From a virus: DNA of 64,000 bases. A program made the translations under genes and the position numbers. The stretch lies in the IMG/VR virus record IMGVR_UViG_3300042934_001067, positions 1-64,000 of that record; one strand, given 5' to 3'. The number at the start of each line of letters is the position of its first letter. Positions within the stretch are counted from its first letter, which is position 1. Below, in pieces: positions 1-7,998 of the stretch. The notes below the pieces were generated by a model that was not told where the DNA came from, did not search any database, and worked only from the letters and a program-made list of their open reading frames with translations.

Positions 1-1493
1 TCAACCGCCCCGGTTGAGGACGCCGCGTACATCACGCCGAGGGAGAACCGGAGCCAGCGCTGCTTCGCCTGGTGGACCTTCGCATCGATCCCGACCAGCC
101 GCCACCGGTTGACCGCGTCCTGGACCGAGGCAGGGACCTCGTTGTACGTGTAGTCGCCCGCGTTGCCCACCGCCAGCGGCGAGCCGTCGGCAGGCAGGTA
201 GGTGCGGTGCCACTCCAGACCGAACCGGCTCGTCGGCGTCCAGCCCTCGACCGTGTCCTCGTGGACGATCTCGTAGGCGTACGTCACCCCGTTGGCGACC
301 GTCCCCAGCGGGTGGTCCTTCGTCGCCAGCCCGTACGTTGTGGCCCCGACCACCAGCGTGGTCGGCACCGTCAGGATCGGTCCGAACGGCAGCGGCACGA
401 AGACGTTGTTCGCGGTCGGCCGCGTCTGGTCCGCGCGCAGCCAGTCCCCGGTGTACAGGTCCAGCGTGGACACCGTCTGGAACTTTTTCTCCGTCTGGAA
501 CACCAGGCTCGCCTGCGCGCCCTGGGCCCGGACGCCGCCGGTGAAGATGTCGATCCGGTTGGTGATGTTCAGGGCCGGGTCGTTCCGGCTCACCACCGGC
601 AGGTACTGGTAGCCGACCGTGAGCAGCTCACCGGCCGCCGGGAACGAGGACGACAGGCCACGGACCTGCGGCGGGTTCGCCGGGATCCACTCGTAGTCGT
701 AGTCCTTGATCAGCGGGACGCCGTCCGCCTTCGTCACCTGCACCGGCGACGAGTAGACATACCGGGCATCCTCGATCTCGCAGACCACGTCACCGCTGAC
801 CGGAACCTGGAGGATCTCCGACCGGGTCCGTGACGAGCCGACCACGGACACCGCGTAGCAGTCCGTGTCGTCCAGGGCCACACCCCGGTACATCTGCTCG
901 GTCCCGGCCAGCGACCGGAACACCGTCGACTTCCACCGGGTCCGCAGCTCGGTGTCCGTCTCCCGCGAGGTACCCCCGGTGAAGGCGGCCGTGTTGACCA
1001 CCGAGTTGACCCCCTGGATCGGCGACGTGATCAGCGTCGCCGTCCCCGCCCCCAGGTTGCCCTCCGGCCCGGCCGTGACCGCCTGGACCGGCACCGTGAC
1101 CGACGTGACCCCAGGCATGAGCGTGCCGCCAGTGACTGTGGTGACCACGATCGCCGAGTCCGCCGCCGAGGAGATCTCCGTGCCCACCGGGATGAACACC
1201 GTGGCGGTCAGGTCACCGGTACGGGAGAACGTCACCGTGCCGACCGCACGCCGCGCCGCGAGCCGCGCGATGCCGAACAGCTGGCAGAACGAGTCCAGGT
1301 CCTGGTCCACCTTGCTGTCGATGTCGTAGGCGTACGACAGCAGGTGGTTCTCGACGTAGGCGTCCGCCAGACTGGCCGCGACCGCGTCCAGGATCTTCCG
1401 CGCCGGAGTACCGATGGACGTGTCCAGCTCCGGATCGGAGACCAGCAGCGCGTCACGCATCTGCGTGACGATGTCCTCCCGTGAAACACCCAT
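1..1493 (-). CDS. Baseplate J-like wedge protein (3' end outside window)
   Basis: Reads open from an ATG at 1493 to the window edge (497 codons), so the C-terminus is missing. The N-terminus (MGVSREDIVTQMRDALLVSD) is followed by the helical segment, then a beta-rich stretch with FIPVGTEISS, a Gly/Thr-rich repeat and TAAFTGGTSRETDTELRTRW. This is the layout of baseplate J/gp6/gp47-like proteins, in which an 'ETDTELR.R' motif follows a GNLGAGT segment. The protein would form the baseplate wedge with gp25, which lies just upstream on the same strand. A late promoter-like element (1514-1549) ends 20 bases before the start. Confidence is high for the family; the total length is unknown. Confidence 0.85.
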   Translation of the reverse strand, partial: MGVSREDIVTQMRDALLVSDPELDTSIGTPARKILDAVAASLADAYVENHLLSYAYDIDSKVDQDLDSFCQLFGIARLAARRAVGTVTFSRTGDLTATVFIPVGTEISSAADSAIVVTTVTGGTLMPGVTSVTVPVQAVTAGPEGNLGAGTATLITSPIQGVNSVVNTAAFTGGTSRETDTELRTRWKSTVFRSLAGTEQMYRGVALDDTDCYAVSVVGSSRTRSEILQVPVSGDVVCEIEDARYVYSSPVQVTKADGVPLIKDYDYEWIPANPPQVRGLSSSFPAAGELLTVGYQYLPVVSRNDPALNITNRIDIFTGGVRAQGAQASLVFQTEKKFQTVSTLDLYTGDWLRADQTRPTANNVFVPLPFGPILTVPTTLVVGATTYGLATKDHPLGTVANGVTYAYEIVHEDTVEGWTPTSRFGLEWHRTYLPADGSPLAVGNAGDYTYNEVPASVQDAVNRWRLVGIDAKVHQAKQRWLRFSLGVMYAASSTGAV

Positions 1494-1513
1494 GCGCGGC
1501 GCCCTCCCTCTCG

Positions 1514-1549
1514 TCACCCCTTGAGGACGAGCGGGAGGTTCCTCACAGC
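1514..1549 (-). promoter_or_regulatory. Late promoter-like element of baseplate J
   Basis: Minus strand reads CTGTGA, 20 bases, AAGGGGTGA, ending 20 bases before the baseplate J start. Member of the 20-copy family in this window. Confidence 0.5.
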
Positions 1550-1651
1550 AAGTTCGTGACCACGCGACCGATGCCGAGTACGTTGATCGTGGGTCGCCTG
1601 CGGGTCGCCACCGTGGGGTCTGGAGATACGGGCGATGGCATCAAACCAAGC

Positions 1652-1679
1652 TGGGGTTCGAGTCCCCGCCGACCCCCTC
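1652..1679 (+). other. tRNA T-arm/acceptor-like sequence
   Basis: GGGG-TTCGAGT-CCCC forms a T-stem/loop with the invariant TTCRA, followed by a CCGACCC acceptor-like strand that could pair with a GGGTCG copy at 1602-1607 (another copy lies at 1591). A CCGT...ACGG pair (1611-1614/1628-1631) sits where a D-arm would be. No anticodon arm with T33 can be drawn, so this is at most a degenerate tRNA, or a tRNA 3' end of the kind often used as an attachment core. It lies between the J and gp25 genes, next to a partition-site palindrome. Confidence 0.25.
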
Positions 1680-1684
1680 AAAAG

Positions 1685-1703
1685 TGAGACCCACTGGGTC
1701 TCA
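1685..1703. repeat. parS-like palindrome, copy 1
   Basis: TGAGACCCACTGGGTCTCA, a perfect 19-bp inverted repeat with a single central base, identical to the two copies downstream of parB. It lies about 545 bases upstream of parA and overlaps the stop codon of the gp25 gene. Probable ParB binding site, inferred from position and symmetry. Confidence 0.75.
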
Positions 1704-2129
1704 GGTCGTGACCGTCCGGAGCACCTTGACCGTCGCGCCGGACTGGGTCTTGAGCGCGATCGTCACCTTGAGCGTGTCGTACTGCAGCTCCGTCTCGATC
1801 GACGTCACCTCCTTGACCACGTCCTGGTAGCTGAACCGGGACCGTGACCGTGACAGGGCGTCGGCCGCGATCTGCGCCTGCTGCGCGTCCACGTACTGCT
1901 GGATGACCCGCACGATCTCCGACCGCACGAGCAGCTCCAGCTCGGCCGTCAGCGGCTCCCCGATGTGCGAGGCCAGCACTGAGCCGAACTCCGGGTGATA
2001 CGGGTCGTGCCCGAACGGCTCGGCGAGCGCCAGCCCCAGATCCTGCCGGATCCGAGGCGCACCGGTGACCGTCCGGTAGCCGCCCTCACCGAGGGCCAGA
2101 TCCCCGCCAACGAGCGCCAGCGTCTTCAT
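1701..2129 (-). CDS. Baseplate wedge protein, gp25-like
   Basis: 142 residues from the ATG at 2129, which has an SD (GAGGTGG) directly upstream. A longer in-frame start is not needed. Sequence such as ...GAPRIRQDLGLALAEPFGHD.. and the following IGEPLTAELELLVRSEI, RVIQQYVDAQQAQIAAD and a beta-strand C-terminus fit the small T4 gp25/phage W family (about 110-150 residues), which nucleates sheath assembly at the baseplate. It lies directly before baseplate J in transcription order, as is usual. Its last codons overlap a parS-like palindrome, so partition sequences intrude into this operon. Confidence is good. Confidence 0.8.
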   Translation of the reverse strand: MKTLALVGGDLALGEGGYRTVTGAPRIRQDLGLALAEPFGHDPYHPEFGSVLASHIGEPLTAELELLVRSEIVRVIQQYVDAQQAQIAADALSRSRSRFSYQDVVKEVTSIETELQYDTLKVTIALKTQSGATVKVLRTVTT

Positions 2130-2140
2130 GGGCCACCTCC

Positions 2141-2176
2141 TCACCCCTTTCTGGCGCCGATCGGGTCGGAAACACG
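2141..2176 (-). promoter_or_regulatory. Late promoter-like element of gp25
   Basis: Minus strand GTGTTT, 20 bases, AAGGGGTGAGG; ends 11 bases before the gp25 start. The first box is a weaker match (GTGTTT for CTGTCC). Confidence 0.4.
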
Positions 2177-2247
2177 GCCTCCTGGGCAACACAGGGGCGA
2201 CCTTGCGGCAAGATGTGGTCCGACATCCCGCCGAAGGAAGGACTGGA

Positions 2248-3057
2248 GTGAAGACCTCGACACTCCCCAGGCAGCAACTGAGGCGCCTGCTCGCCTCTCA
2301 CGACGAGATCCGGGTCTGGATCAATCAGAACGGCTGCCTCGTCATCGGCGTCGGCATGCTCAAGGGCGGCACCGGCAAGACCACGATGACCATCTTCCTT
2401 GCCCTGTACCTTGCCGTGATGCTGGGCCTCAAGGTCCTCGTCATCGACACCGACGACAACAGCCAGACGGTGGACGAGTGGTACAAGATTCGCGAGAACC
2501 GCGAGGACCTGGAAGGAAACCCGGCCCCGGAGAAGGTCCCCTTCGACCTCGTCACCTACGACGCCAAGAACAAGGCCGAGGACGCACCCGAGCTGGACGA
2601 CGTCATCGACAGCTTCCGAGACCAGTTCGACGTCATCATCGTGGACTCGGGCGGCGCCGGGAAGGAGGCGTACTGGGAGCTGTGCCAGAAGGCCCACATG
2701 GTTCTCCTGCCGTTCGCGCCGTCCGGGTTCGAGTGGAACCGCATCGCGCCGACAGCCAAGACGGCCGCGCGAGGAGGCAAGGCCAACGACAACCGGCTGA
2801 AGGTCTTCGTGTGCATGGTGAAGTGCACCGGCCGGAACACCTTGGCGGCCGACGCCCGTCCCGTGGTTGAGGCCCTCATGGCGACGAAGATCGACGACGA
2901 AATCCGGAAGAAGATCGACGTCGCCTTCATGGACAAGGAGTTCGAGATCAGCGACTCGCCGGACTACCCCCGCGCTTGGGACGAGACTCCGAAGCGCACC
3001 CACCTGGAGGAGATGGGGCTCCTGTTCCGCCACGCCATGAAGGAGGTCATCGGCTGA
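2248..3057 (+). CDS. parA: ParA-type partition ATPase
   Basis: 269 residues from the GTG at 2248 (SD AAGGAAGG). A deviant Walker A box GMLKGGTGKTT lies near residue 50, followed by LKVLVIDTDDNSQTVDEW (the A' region), a Walker B-like FDVIIVDSGGAGKEA, and a conserved C-terminal alpha/beta fold. This is the P-loop ParA/MinD superfamily that positions plasmid copies on the nucleoid. The lysine directly after MLKGG is typical of the family. The last base overlaps the parB start (TGATG), so the two are co-translated. The operon runs opposite to the surrounding baseplate genes and is flanked by parS-like palindromes (1685, 4042, 4079). It is the main evidence that the prophage replicates as a plasmid. 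Confidence 0.9.
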   Translation: MKTSTLPRQQLRRLLASHDEIRVWINQNGCLVIGVGMLKGGTGKTTMTIFLALYLAVMLGLKVLVIDTDDNSQTVDEWYKIRENREDLEGNPAPEKVPFDLVTYDAKNKAEDAPELDDVIDSFRDQFDVIIVDSGGAGKEAYWELCQKAHMVLLPFAPSGFEWNRIAPTAKTAARGGKANDNRLKVFVCMVKCTGRNTLAADARPVVEALMATKIDDEIRKKIDVAFMDKEFEISDSPDYPRAWDETPKRTHLEEMGLLFRHAMKEVIG

Positions 3058-4034
3058 TGGCACGCCTGGAAGCTCCTGCCACGAAGCAGGCGGCCCCGAA
3101 GAAGATGACCGCGCGAGAGAAGCGGGTGGCGCAGGCGACACGGTCGGTCTCTGCCACCGGCGTCGCACCAGCCCGTCGGGGCGAAGCGGACGACACCCTG
3201 GCCACAGCGAGCGCACCGGCCGAAGAACCGACGCAGCCCGCCGAGGCTGTCGTCCCCCGCCCGGCCGACGAGGGCGAAGTTCACGTTCCTCCCTCGGACG
3301 CCGTAGTGAAGGCATCGGAGGAGAACAACCCCTTCGAGTTCGTCAAGCCCCCCGAGGACGCCGACCCGTTCGAGCAGATCGGCATGGCCCGGCGTGGAAT
3401 CGCGCAGGCCAACCGGGGGCTGGCCAACGGCCTCGGCAAGCTGCAGAGGGACTACGTCGCCTCGGCAGGCGAGTACCTCTGGTGGGCCACCCAGGGCACC
3501 CGGCTGAAGGACGCGGGCTTCAAGTCCATCGAGAAGTTCGCCGAGCCGCTCGGCCTCACCAAGCAGGACGTCTACCGGCTGCGTCGCGCCGTCCCTGTCT
3601 ACCGGATCATCGGGGACATGGTGGAGGAGCCGCTGAACGAGCGCACCATCCGTGAGCTGTTCTCGACGATCGTGGACGAGAAGGGCGAGATCGGCGTCAC
3701 CCCGGACGGCGAGCCGGATGTCTCCCCGGAGCGCCAGAAGAACCTTCGGGACCAGTTCACCGAGATGAAGAAGATGGGCCGGGTCAACTCCGGCGGCGCT
3801 GTGGCGGCCCGCCGACTCCTCATGCTCGGCGAGGCAACCGACGTCATCACGCCCGAGCCTGGCTCGTCAGTGACCTCGAAGGCGGTCGAGCAGCTCGCCA
3901 AGGCCCGCCGCACGAACCGCATCATCGACCTGGAAGTTCTCCGTGAAGCCAAGGAGGAGGACCCGGACGAGGCCAAGCAGTACGTTGAGGACCTGCGGCG
4001 CCGGTATGAGGCTGCAGCTGAGATCGTCGGCTGA
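3057..4034 (+). CDS. ParB-like centromere-binding protein (atypical)
   Basis: 325 residues. The N-terminal ~85 residues are basic and Ala/Pro-rich and probably disordered, starting with KKMTAREKRVAQATRSVSAT. A helical core follows with a clear helix-turn-helix (KSIEKFAEPLGLTKQDVYRLRR, about residues 155-178) and a charged helical C-terminus. I do not see the N-terminal GERRWR/CTPase motif of canonical ParB, so it resembles plasmid-type partners more than chromosomal ParB. Role inferred from overlap with parA and from two palindromes directly after its stop codon. Probably autoregulated through those sites. Confidence 0.7.
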   Translation: MARLEAPATKQAAPKKMTAREKRVAQATRSVSATGVAPARRGEADDTLATASAPAEEPTQPAEAVVPRPADEGEVHVPPSDAVVKASEENNPFEFVKPPEDADPFEQIGMARRGIAQANRGLANGLGKLQRDYVASAGEYLWWATQGTRLKDAGFKSIEKFAEPLGLTKQDVYRLRRAVPVYRIIGDMVEEPLNERTIRELFSTIVDEKGEIGVTPDGEPDVSPERQKNLRDQFTEMKKMGRVNSGGAVAARRLLMLGEATDVITPEPGSSVTSKAVEQLAKARRTNRIIDLEVLREAKEEDPDEAKQYVEDLRRRYEAAAEIVG

Positions 4035-4041
4035 GCAAAAG

Positions 4042-4060
4042 TGAGACCCACTGGGTCTCA
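4042..4060. repeat. parS-like palindrome, copy 2
   Basis: Identical to the copy at 1685-1703 (19 bp); it starts seven bases after the parB stop codon. Confidence 0.8.
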
Positions 4061-4072
4061 CTCTGGTACCAG

Positions 4073-4103
4073 AAAAAGTGAGACCCACTGGGTCTCACTT
4101 TTT
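4073..4103. repeat. parS-like palindrome, copy 3, with A/T arms (possible bidirectional terminator)
   Basis: The same 19-bp palindrome (4079-4097), extended on both sides by A-run/T-run arms, giving a near-perfect hairpin ending in a T-tract. Copy 2 and copy 3 are 37 bases apart (about 3.5 helical turns). Besides ParB binding it could end transcription of both parB and the 82-residue baseplate gene whose stop codon it touches. Confidence 0.7.
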
Positions 4104-4351
4104 CATGTCCCGAAGTCGAGCCGGGCGGCGAAGGACCAGATCCCGTAGGTCCGGTCGACGACCCAGGTCTGGCCCACCTCCAGCTCGATGCCGGTGCGGT
4201 GGATGGCCGTGGTGGCCTCCAGGTACTGGCCCTCCGTGTCGATGCAGATAGCCATCCGCTTCTCGGTGAGGATCTCCTTCACCTTGACCTGCTTGATGGT
4301 CCAGCCCAGGCCGTAGGAGGCCGCGTTGCCGGGGCCGCGCATCGGCATCAT
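4103..4351 (-). CDS. Small baseplate protein, unknown (OB-fold-like)
   Basis: 82 residues, TGATG overlap with the upstream hub gene, so translationally coupled to it. The sequence alternates short beta strands (KVKEILTEKRMAICIDTEGQ, TWVVDRTYGIWSFAARLDFG) without signal peptide or membrane segment. Its size and position right after a hub protein are those of small OB-like baseplate components, but I cannot assign a family. It is the last gene of this transcription unit before the inserted parAB cassette. Confidence 0.7.
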   Translation of the reverse strand: MMPMRGPGNAASYGLGWTIKQVKVKEILTEKRMAICIDTEGQYLEATTAIHRTGIELEVGQTWVVDRTYGIWSFAARLDFGT

Positions 4352-6831
4352 CAGCTGCCTCCCGCCATCGGCAGGCCCAGGAGCTTCTTGTCACCCGTGA
4401 GCCGGGCCGGAGCGGCCACCTGGACCGAGGTGTTGAAGTAGCCGCCCTCACCGAACTTGAAGGAGTGCGTCACCGTCGTCACGTACGCCTGGAAGTTGAA
4501 GGCGGGGAACTGCAGCAGCATCCCCGGCCACACCTCCGGCATCCACGTCAGCGGGATCGACGCGCTGTACTGGTAGGCGAACTGGCGCAGGAACAGGAAG
4601 ATGGCGGAGAAGAACTGGGCCTTCGGCCCGACCAGCCCAGGCAGCTGCTGGTAGTCCGGCCGGGCGCCGAACCGCTGCTTGATCCAGTTCGCGTACTCCT
4701 CGGCCTCCTTCTCGGACATGTCCATCCCGAACAACGCCTTCCACACGCCGGGGAAGTCGATCGTCACCACGCCGCTGGTGAGGATGGCGGCCTGGGCCAG
4801 GTAGCTCTCTCCGACGGAACTCTGCACGGTGCCGGTCGCCGGATCGAAGAGGTTGCCGCCCAGCGGGGCCGTCACGGCGAACTGGTGCGTGACCATGTAG
4901 TCGTCCGACCAGGACACCTCGAAGTCCTGCACCTCGATCGGCTCGATCACCATCTTCGCGGCCGTGCCCCACATCCCGTAGTAGTCCGGGTACCAGGCGA
5001 TCAGGTCGCCGTTCGGGGCGGAGCAGAACGACCGCATCGTCGAGTTGAAAAGGTTCTTCAGGTACGGCAGCAGCGGCTGGTCGTTGAGGAGCGCGCGCGG
5101 GCCGACGAGGGCCTGCGCGATGAAGTAGTTCGGGTCGTTCTCTGCCGTCGAGATCGGCAGCCACGCGTTGTCGCCGAACATCTTGTCGAAGGGGTCGTCC
5201 GGGTTGTAGCCGGGTGCGTCCGCACCGGTGACCAGCTCGACGCCCGGGTCGGTCGGCTCCGGGATCTCGGTGCCGCCGTCGTTCTCGCCGACGATGACCC
5301 CGCCCGCGCCCGTGGTGTAGGCGATGCGCGGGAGGAAGCCGCCGTAGTCCCAGTACGAGGCGGGCAGCGTTGGCCCGACACCGACGTTGGGGTTCGCCCG
5401 CCTGCTGTGCGCGCCGATCGTGTCCTTGCCGTTGCCCAGGCTCATCTCGACGTGGTGGATCCCGCTCGGGCTGGAGCCCTTGAAGAGGAGCGCGCCCGGC
5501 GTCTCCAGAGCCGTCTTGACCGACACCTTCTTGCAGAAGCCGTACTGGGCGGAGGCGACGCGCGGAACGTTGTACAGCGCCCCCAGCCCGCGCAGGTACA
5601 TGGCCTGCACGAAGCTGGAGCAGTCCAGGCCGGGCGGCGGCTCGGCCTTCAGGACGCCGAGCTGGGTGCCGCCGTACTGCTGGGTGTACGGGATGTTCGG
5701 GTGCTTCTTGCAGAAGTTGACCGCGAGCTGCGCGAGGGCCAGGCCGCTGATGGTGCCCTGAGGCTTCGAGTTGAGCGCGTCGGACGAGCCGCCGCCCTTC
5801 TCCAGGTCGCGGACCATCGCGGTCGCGGGCTTCTCGTGCTTCTCATACGCGCGCGGGTAGGCGGAGCGCTGGACCTTCTGGCAGACCTCCCACATCTCCA
5901 GCCGGTCCCGGCCCTTGAGCTTGAAGAGCGTCTCGTAGAACTTCCCGGCCGCGTACTCAGGGTTCATGATCTGCTCGCGGGTGCCCCAGCCCTGGCTCGG
6001 GCGCTGCTGGAACAGGCCGACGGAGTCCCGGTCGCCGTGGGTGAGGTTGTTCAGGCCCGACTCCTGCATCGCCGTCATGATCGCGATGATGCAGTCCCGG
6101 GTGGACGCTCCCCGCTGCTTGCCGACGGAATAGATCGTCGCCGCATTCGCTTTCTGCTCGGAGCTGTTGAACCCGCCGTACGTCCCCGTCAGGGCGGACG
6201 CGTCGGCACCGCCCGCGCCCACGGACGCGGTGCCCAGCGATTCGAGGAGCGTCCGTGCGACCTCGTCGGCCTCGTCCAGCTCGGCGTTGATCTGCTTGGC
6301 CAGGGCCTCGATGACCGAGTACCAGTTCCCCGGGATCCGGGCGATGTGGACCTTCGACTCCGGCCAGCCGACGACCTTCTTCAGGATCGTCAGGACGACG
6401 TTGGTCATGCCGCCGTCAGAGATGGTGCTGTCCTTGGCCGCGTCCGAGAGAGCTTGGCGGACCATGGCCTGTGAGGCCTCGGCGTGGGAGTCCCAGAACC
6501 AGTACTGCAGACGCTTGAGGCTGCACGAGGCGGTTACGTGGACGACGCGCGGCCACGCGGTCACCAGCGGGACCTTGTTGAGGTAGCCGGTGAACACCTG
6601 GACCCACTTCAGGCGCTTCATCTGCACGCTGATGCGGTCGTTCGGGGTGAGCACCCCGTCGTACTTCCGCCGCGCGTTCTGCAGGGCGAACCGGAACGTG
6701 GAGACGCCGTCGGAGCGGCGGACCAGTTCGCCGTCGACCAGGTCATCGGAGACGTCGATGATCCCGTGCTTCTCCGTCGCGATGTAGACCTTCACGCCCG
6801 GCGCACTCACGAAGTTCGGAATCAGGACCAC
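4351..6831 (-). CDS. Baseplate hub protein with lysozyme-like and NlpC/P60 domains
   Basis: 826 residues from a GTG. The N-terminal ~200 residues are gp27/hub-like (VQVFTGYLNKVPLV, HVTASCSLKRLQYWFW). A transglycosylase-like segment (about 225-330) follows with AIMTAMQESGLNN (E257 as likely acid) and VGLFQQRPSQGWGT. An NlpC/P60 cysteine peptidase segment (about 365-500) has LDCSSF (C404), GIHHVEMSLGNG (H459/460) and AHSRRAN (H475). The C-terminus (560-826) returns to hub-like beta structure ending in TTVTHSFKFGEGGYFNTSVQ. It would punch through and cut peptidoglycan at infection. The start GTG lies next to a promoter-like element whose AAGGGG could itself be the SD. Confidence 0.88.
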   Translation of the reverse strand: MVLIPNFVSAPGVKVYIATEKHGIIDVSDDLVDGELVRRSDGVSTFRFALQNARRKYDGVLTPNDRISVQMKRLKWVQVFTGYLNKVPLVTAWPRVVHVTASCSLKRLQYWFWDSHAEASQAMVRQALSDAAKDSTISDGGMTNVVLTILKKVVGWPESKVHIARIPGNWYSVIEALAKQINAELDEADEVARTLLESLGTASVGAGGADASALTGTYGGFNSSEQKANAATIYSVGKQRGASTRDCIIAIMTAMQESGLNNLTHGDRDSVGLFQQRPSQGWGTREQIMNPEYAAGKFYETLFKLKGRDRLEMWEVCQKVQRSAYPRAYEKHEKPATAMVRDLEKGGGSSDALNSKPQGTISGLALAQLAVNFCKKHPNIPYTQQYGGTQLGVLKAEPPPGLDCSSFVQAMYLRGLGALYNVPRVASAQYGFCKKVSVKTALETPGALLFKGSSPSGIHHVEMSLGNGKDTIGAHSRRANPNVGVGPTLPASYWDYGGFLPRIAYTTGAGGVIVGENDGGTEIPEPTDPGVELVTGADAPGYNPDDPFDKMFGDNAWLPISTAENDPNYFIAQALVGPRALLNDQPLLPYLKNLFNSTMRSFCSAPNGDLIAWYPDYYGMWGTAAKMVIEPIEVQDFEVSWSDDYMVTHQFAVTAPLGGNLFDPATGTVQSSVGESYLAQAAILTSGVVTIDFPGVWKALFGMDMSEKEAEEYANWIKQRFGARPDYQQLPGLVGPKAQFFSAIFLFLRQFAYQYSASIPLTWMPEVWPGMLLQFPAFNFQAYVTTVTHSFKFGEGGYFNTSVQVAAPARLTGDKKLLGLPMAGGS

Positions 6832-6833
6832 CT

Positions 6834-6868
6834 CCGCCCCTTGGGGCGAATGACGGACAAGGAGACAC
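6834..6868 (-). promoter_or_regulatory. Late promoter-like element of the hub gene
   Basis: Minus strand GTGTCT, 20 bases, AAGGGGCGG. It abuts the GTG start of the hub gene, leaving almost no leader. Confidence 0.4.
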
Positions 6869-6933
6869 GAGCCCCGCTACGCTGGGGCTGCTTCCCCTCT
6901 GCTGACGGGGTGGTCGGCCATTCATCCGGCTGA

Positions 6934-6970
6934 GCGGCCCGCCCGTGCCGAAGATCGTAGGGCGGGCCGC
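6934..6970. terminator. Hairpin terminator in 6832-7123 spacer
   Basis: An 11-bp perfect stem GCGGCCCGCCC/GGGCGGGCCGC with a 15-base loop. One of three strong hairpins between the 216-residue baseplate gene and the hub gene; I see no gene in this 290-base spacer. Confidence 0.5.
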
Positions 6971-7012
6971 TATCATGAGAGCAGAGGCAGTTGCCGTGGG
7001 CGGCTGCAAGTG

Positions 7013-7049
7013 GGGCCAGGTGACCCGGGGCAGACCGGGAGCCTGGCCC
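7013..7049. terminator. Second hairpin in 6832-7123 spacer
   Basis: Outer stem GGGCCAGG/CCTGGCCC with an inner CCCGG/CCGGG stem. Terminator or part of a structured leader. Confidence 0.4.
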
Positions 7050-7079
7050 GGCGTCGTTTGGTGCGCGTACGATGGAGCT

Positions 7080-7120
7080 GGCCCTGGCGGCTGGATCTCA
7101 TCGAGGGTCGCGCCAGGGCC
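7080..7120 (-). terminator. Terminator after the 216-residue baseplate gene
   Basis: 10-bp stem GGCCCTGGCG/CGCCAGGGCC beginning four bases past the stop codon of the minus-strand gene. Confidence 0.55.
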
Positions 7121-7123
7121 TCT

Positions 7124-7774
7124 TCAATCCCCGTAGTCGTACCGCTCGCTCGGCAGGGTGCCCTCGTTCATCCCGAGGTTGGGCGGTGTCTGGCCCGGGT
7201 CCGAGCCGCCGTCGCTGCCGTCGATGATGTTCTGGTAGTTCCCGGACGGCACCGCGTTGCCGCCGAGCTGGGTGCCCATCGGCCAGAAGTACCTCATGTC
7301 GGGGTCCTCGGCCGCGACGAAGGAGCTGGCGCCCCACCGCTCGGTGTCCTGCGGCTCCCTGGTCGTCTCGAAGGTGATGGTGGGCGTCCAGAGCATCGCG
7401 CCGACCTGGTCGCCCCACTCGAAGCCCGTCAGCGGCACTCCCTCACGGTCGAAGTTCCGTGAGGGGATCAGGACCCGCATGTCGGGGAACCGCTCGCCTG
7501 CAGGCAGGCCGGGGTCCATGACGTAGTCGGCGTAGCGCTGCATCCAGTCGGCGAAGGCCTTCCGCTCGCTGTATCCCTTGAGCAGAACCCGCAGGTAGAA
7601 GCGGGAGGGGGTCGCGCGGTGAGGGTAGTAGGCGCGGGAGTTGCGGGCGCTGGAGGTGTCGGCGACCATCACCATGCCGTGGCCGACAGCGTCGACCCGG
7701 GCCCGGAAGACCTGGTTGGCGCCGCCCCGGGGGTAGGTGAGGGTGCAGTTCAGGCCCCTGCGTCCGTCTGCCAC
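7124..7774 (-). CDS. Baseplate/tail protein, unknown
   Basis: 216 residues from a GTG at 7774, preceded by the strong SD GAGGAGGAG; it overlaps the upstream 82-residue gene by 25 bases. Central sequence FYLRVLLKGYSERKAFADWM and a following MRVLIPSRNFDREGVPLTGF resemble a beta-rich tail component, and the last 40 residues are Gly/Ser/Asp-rich and probably disordered. Position between tape measure and hub is where T4-like phages encode hub or gp53-like proteins. No catalytic motif seen. Family not recognised. Confidence 0.75.
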   Translation of the reverse strand: MADGRRGLNCTLTYPRGGANQVFRARVDAVGHGMVMVADTSSARNSRAYYPHRATPSRFYLRVLLKGYSERKAFADWMQRYADYVMDPGLPAGERFPDMRVLIPSRNFDREGVPLTGFEWGDQVGAMLWTPTITFETTREPQDTERWGASSFVAAEDPDMRYFWPMGTQLGGNAVPSGNYQNIIDGSDGGSDPGQTPPNLGMNEGTLPSERYDYGD

Positions 7775-7998
7775 GACTCCTCCTCCTCGGGGTCGGGAAC
7801 GGTCTCCACACGCCTGTCCAGCGGGTTGAAGGGCGCGTAGGTGGGCGTGGCCAGCCGCTCGTGGTCGGCGGCCGACAGGTCCGGGAAGAGGCCGTCCAGG
7901 GTCATGGTGAAGCCGCCCATGTTCACGATGCCTTCCAGGTCGCCCGGGAGCGGCTGCGGCATGGACACGGGCACGTCGGAGCCCCACTGGTTCGCCAT
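7750..7998 (-). CDS. Small baseplate-region protein, unknown
   Basis: 82 residues, ATG start with SD AGGAGTAG just upstream, directly behind the 217-residue gene. The sequence is acidic at the C-terminus (VPDPEEEES) with a short hydrophobic centre GIVNMGGFTMTLDGLF. It has no signal peptide and no recognisable motif. Tight packing between two baseplate genes supports expression and a structural or assembly role. Confidence 0.65.
   Translation of the reverse strand: MANQWGSDVPVSMPQPLPGDLEGIVNMGGFTMTLDGLFPDLSAADHERLATPTYAPFNPLDRRVETVPDPEEEESWQTDAGA

Noticed and set aside
1591-1679. A complete tRNA gene
   Set aside because: No anticodon stem-loop with T33 can be formed; only T-arm and acceptor-like parts are convincing.
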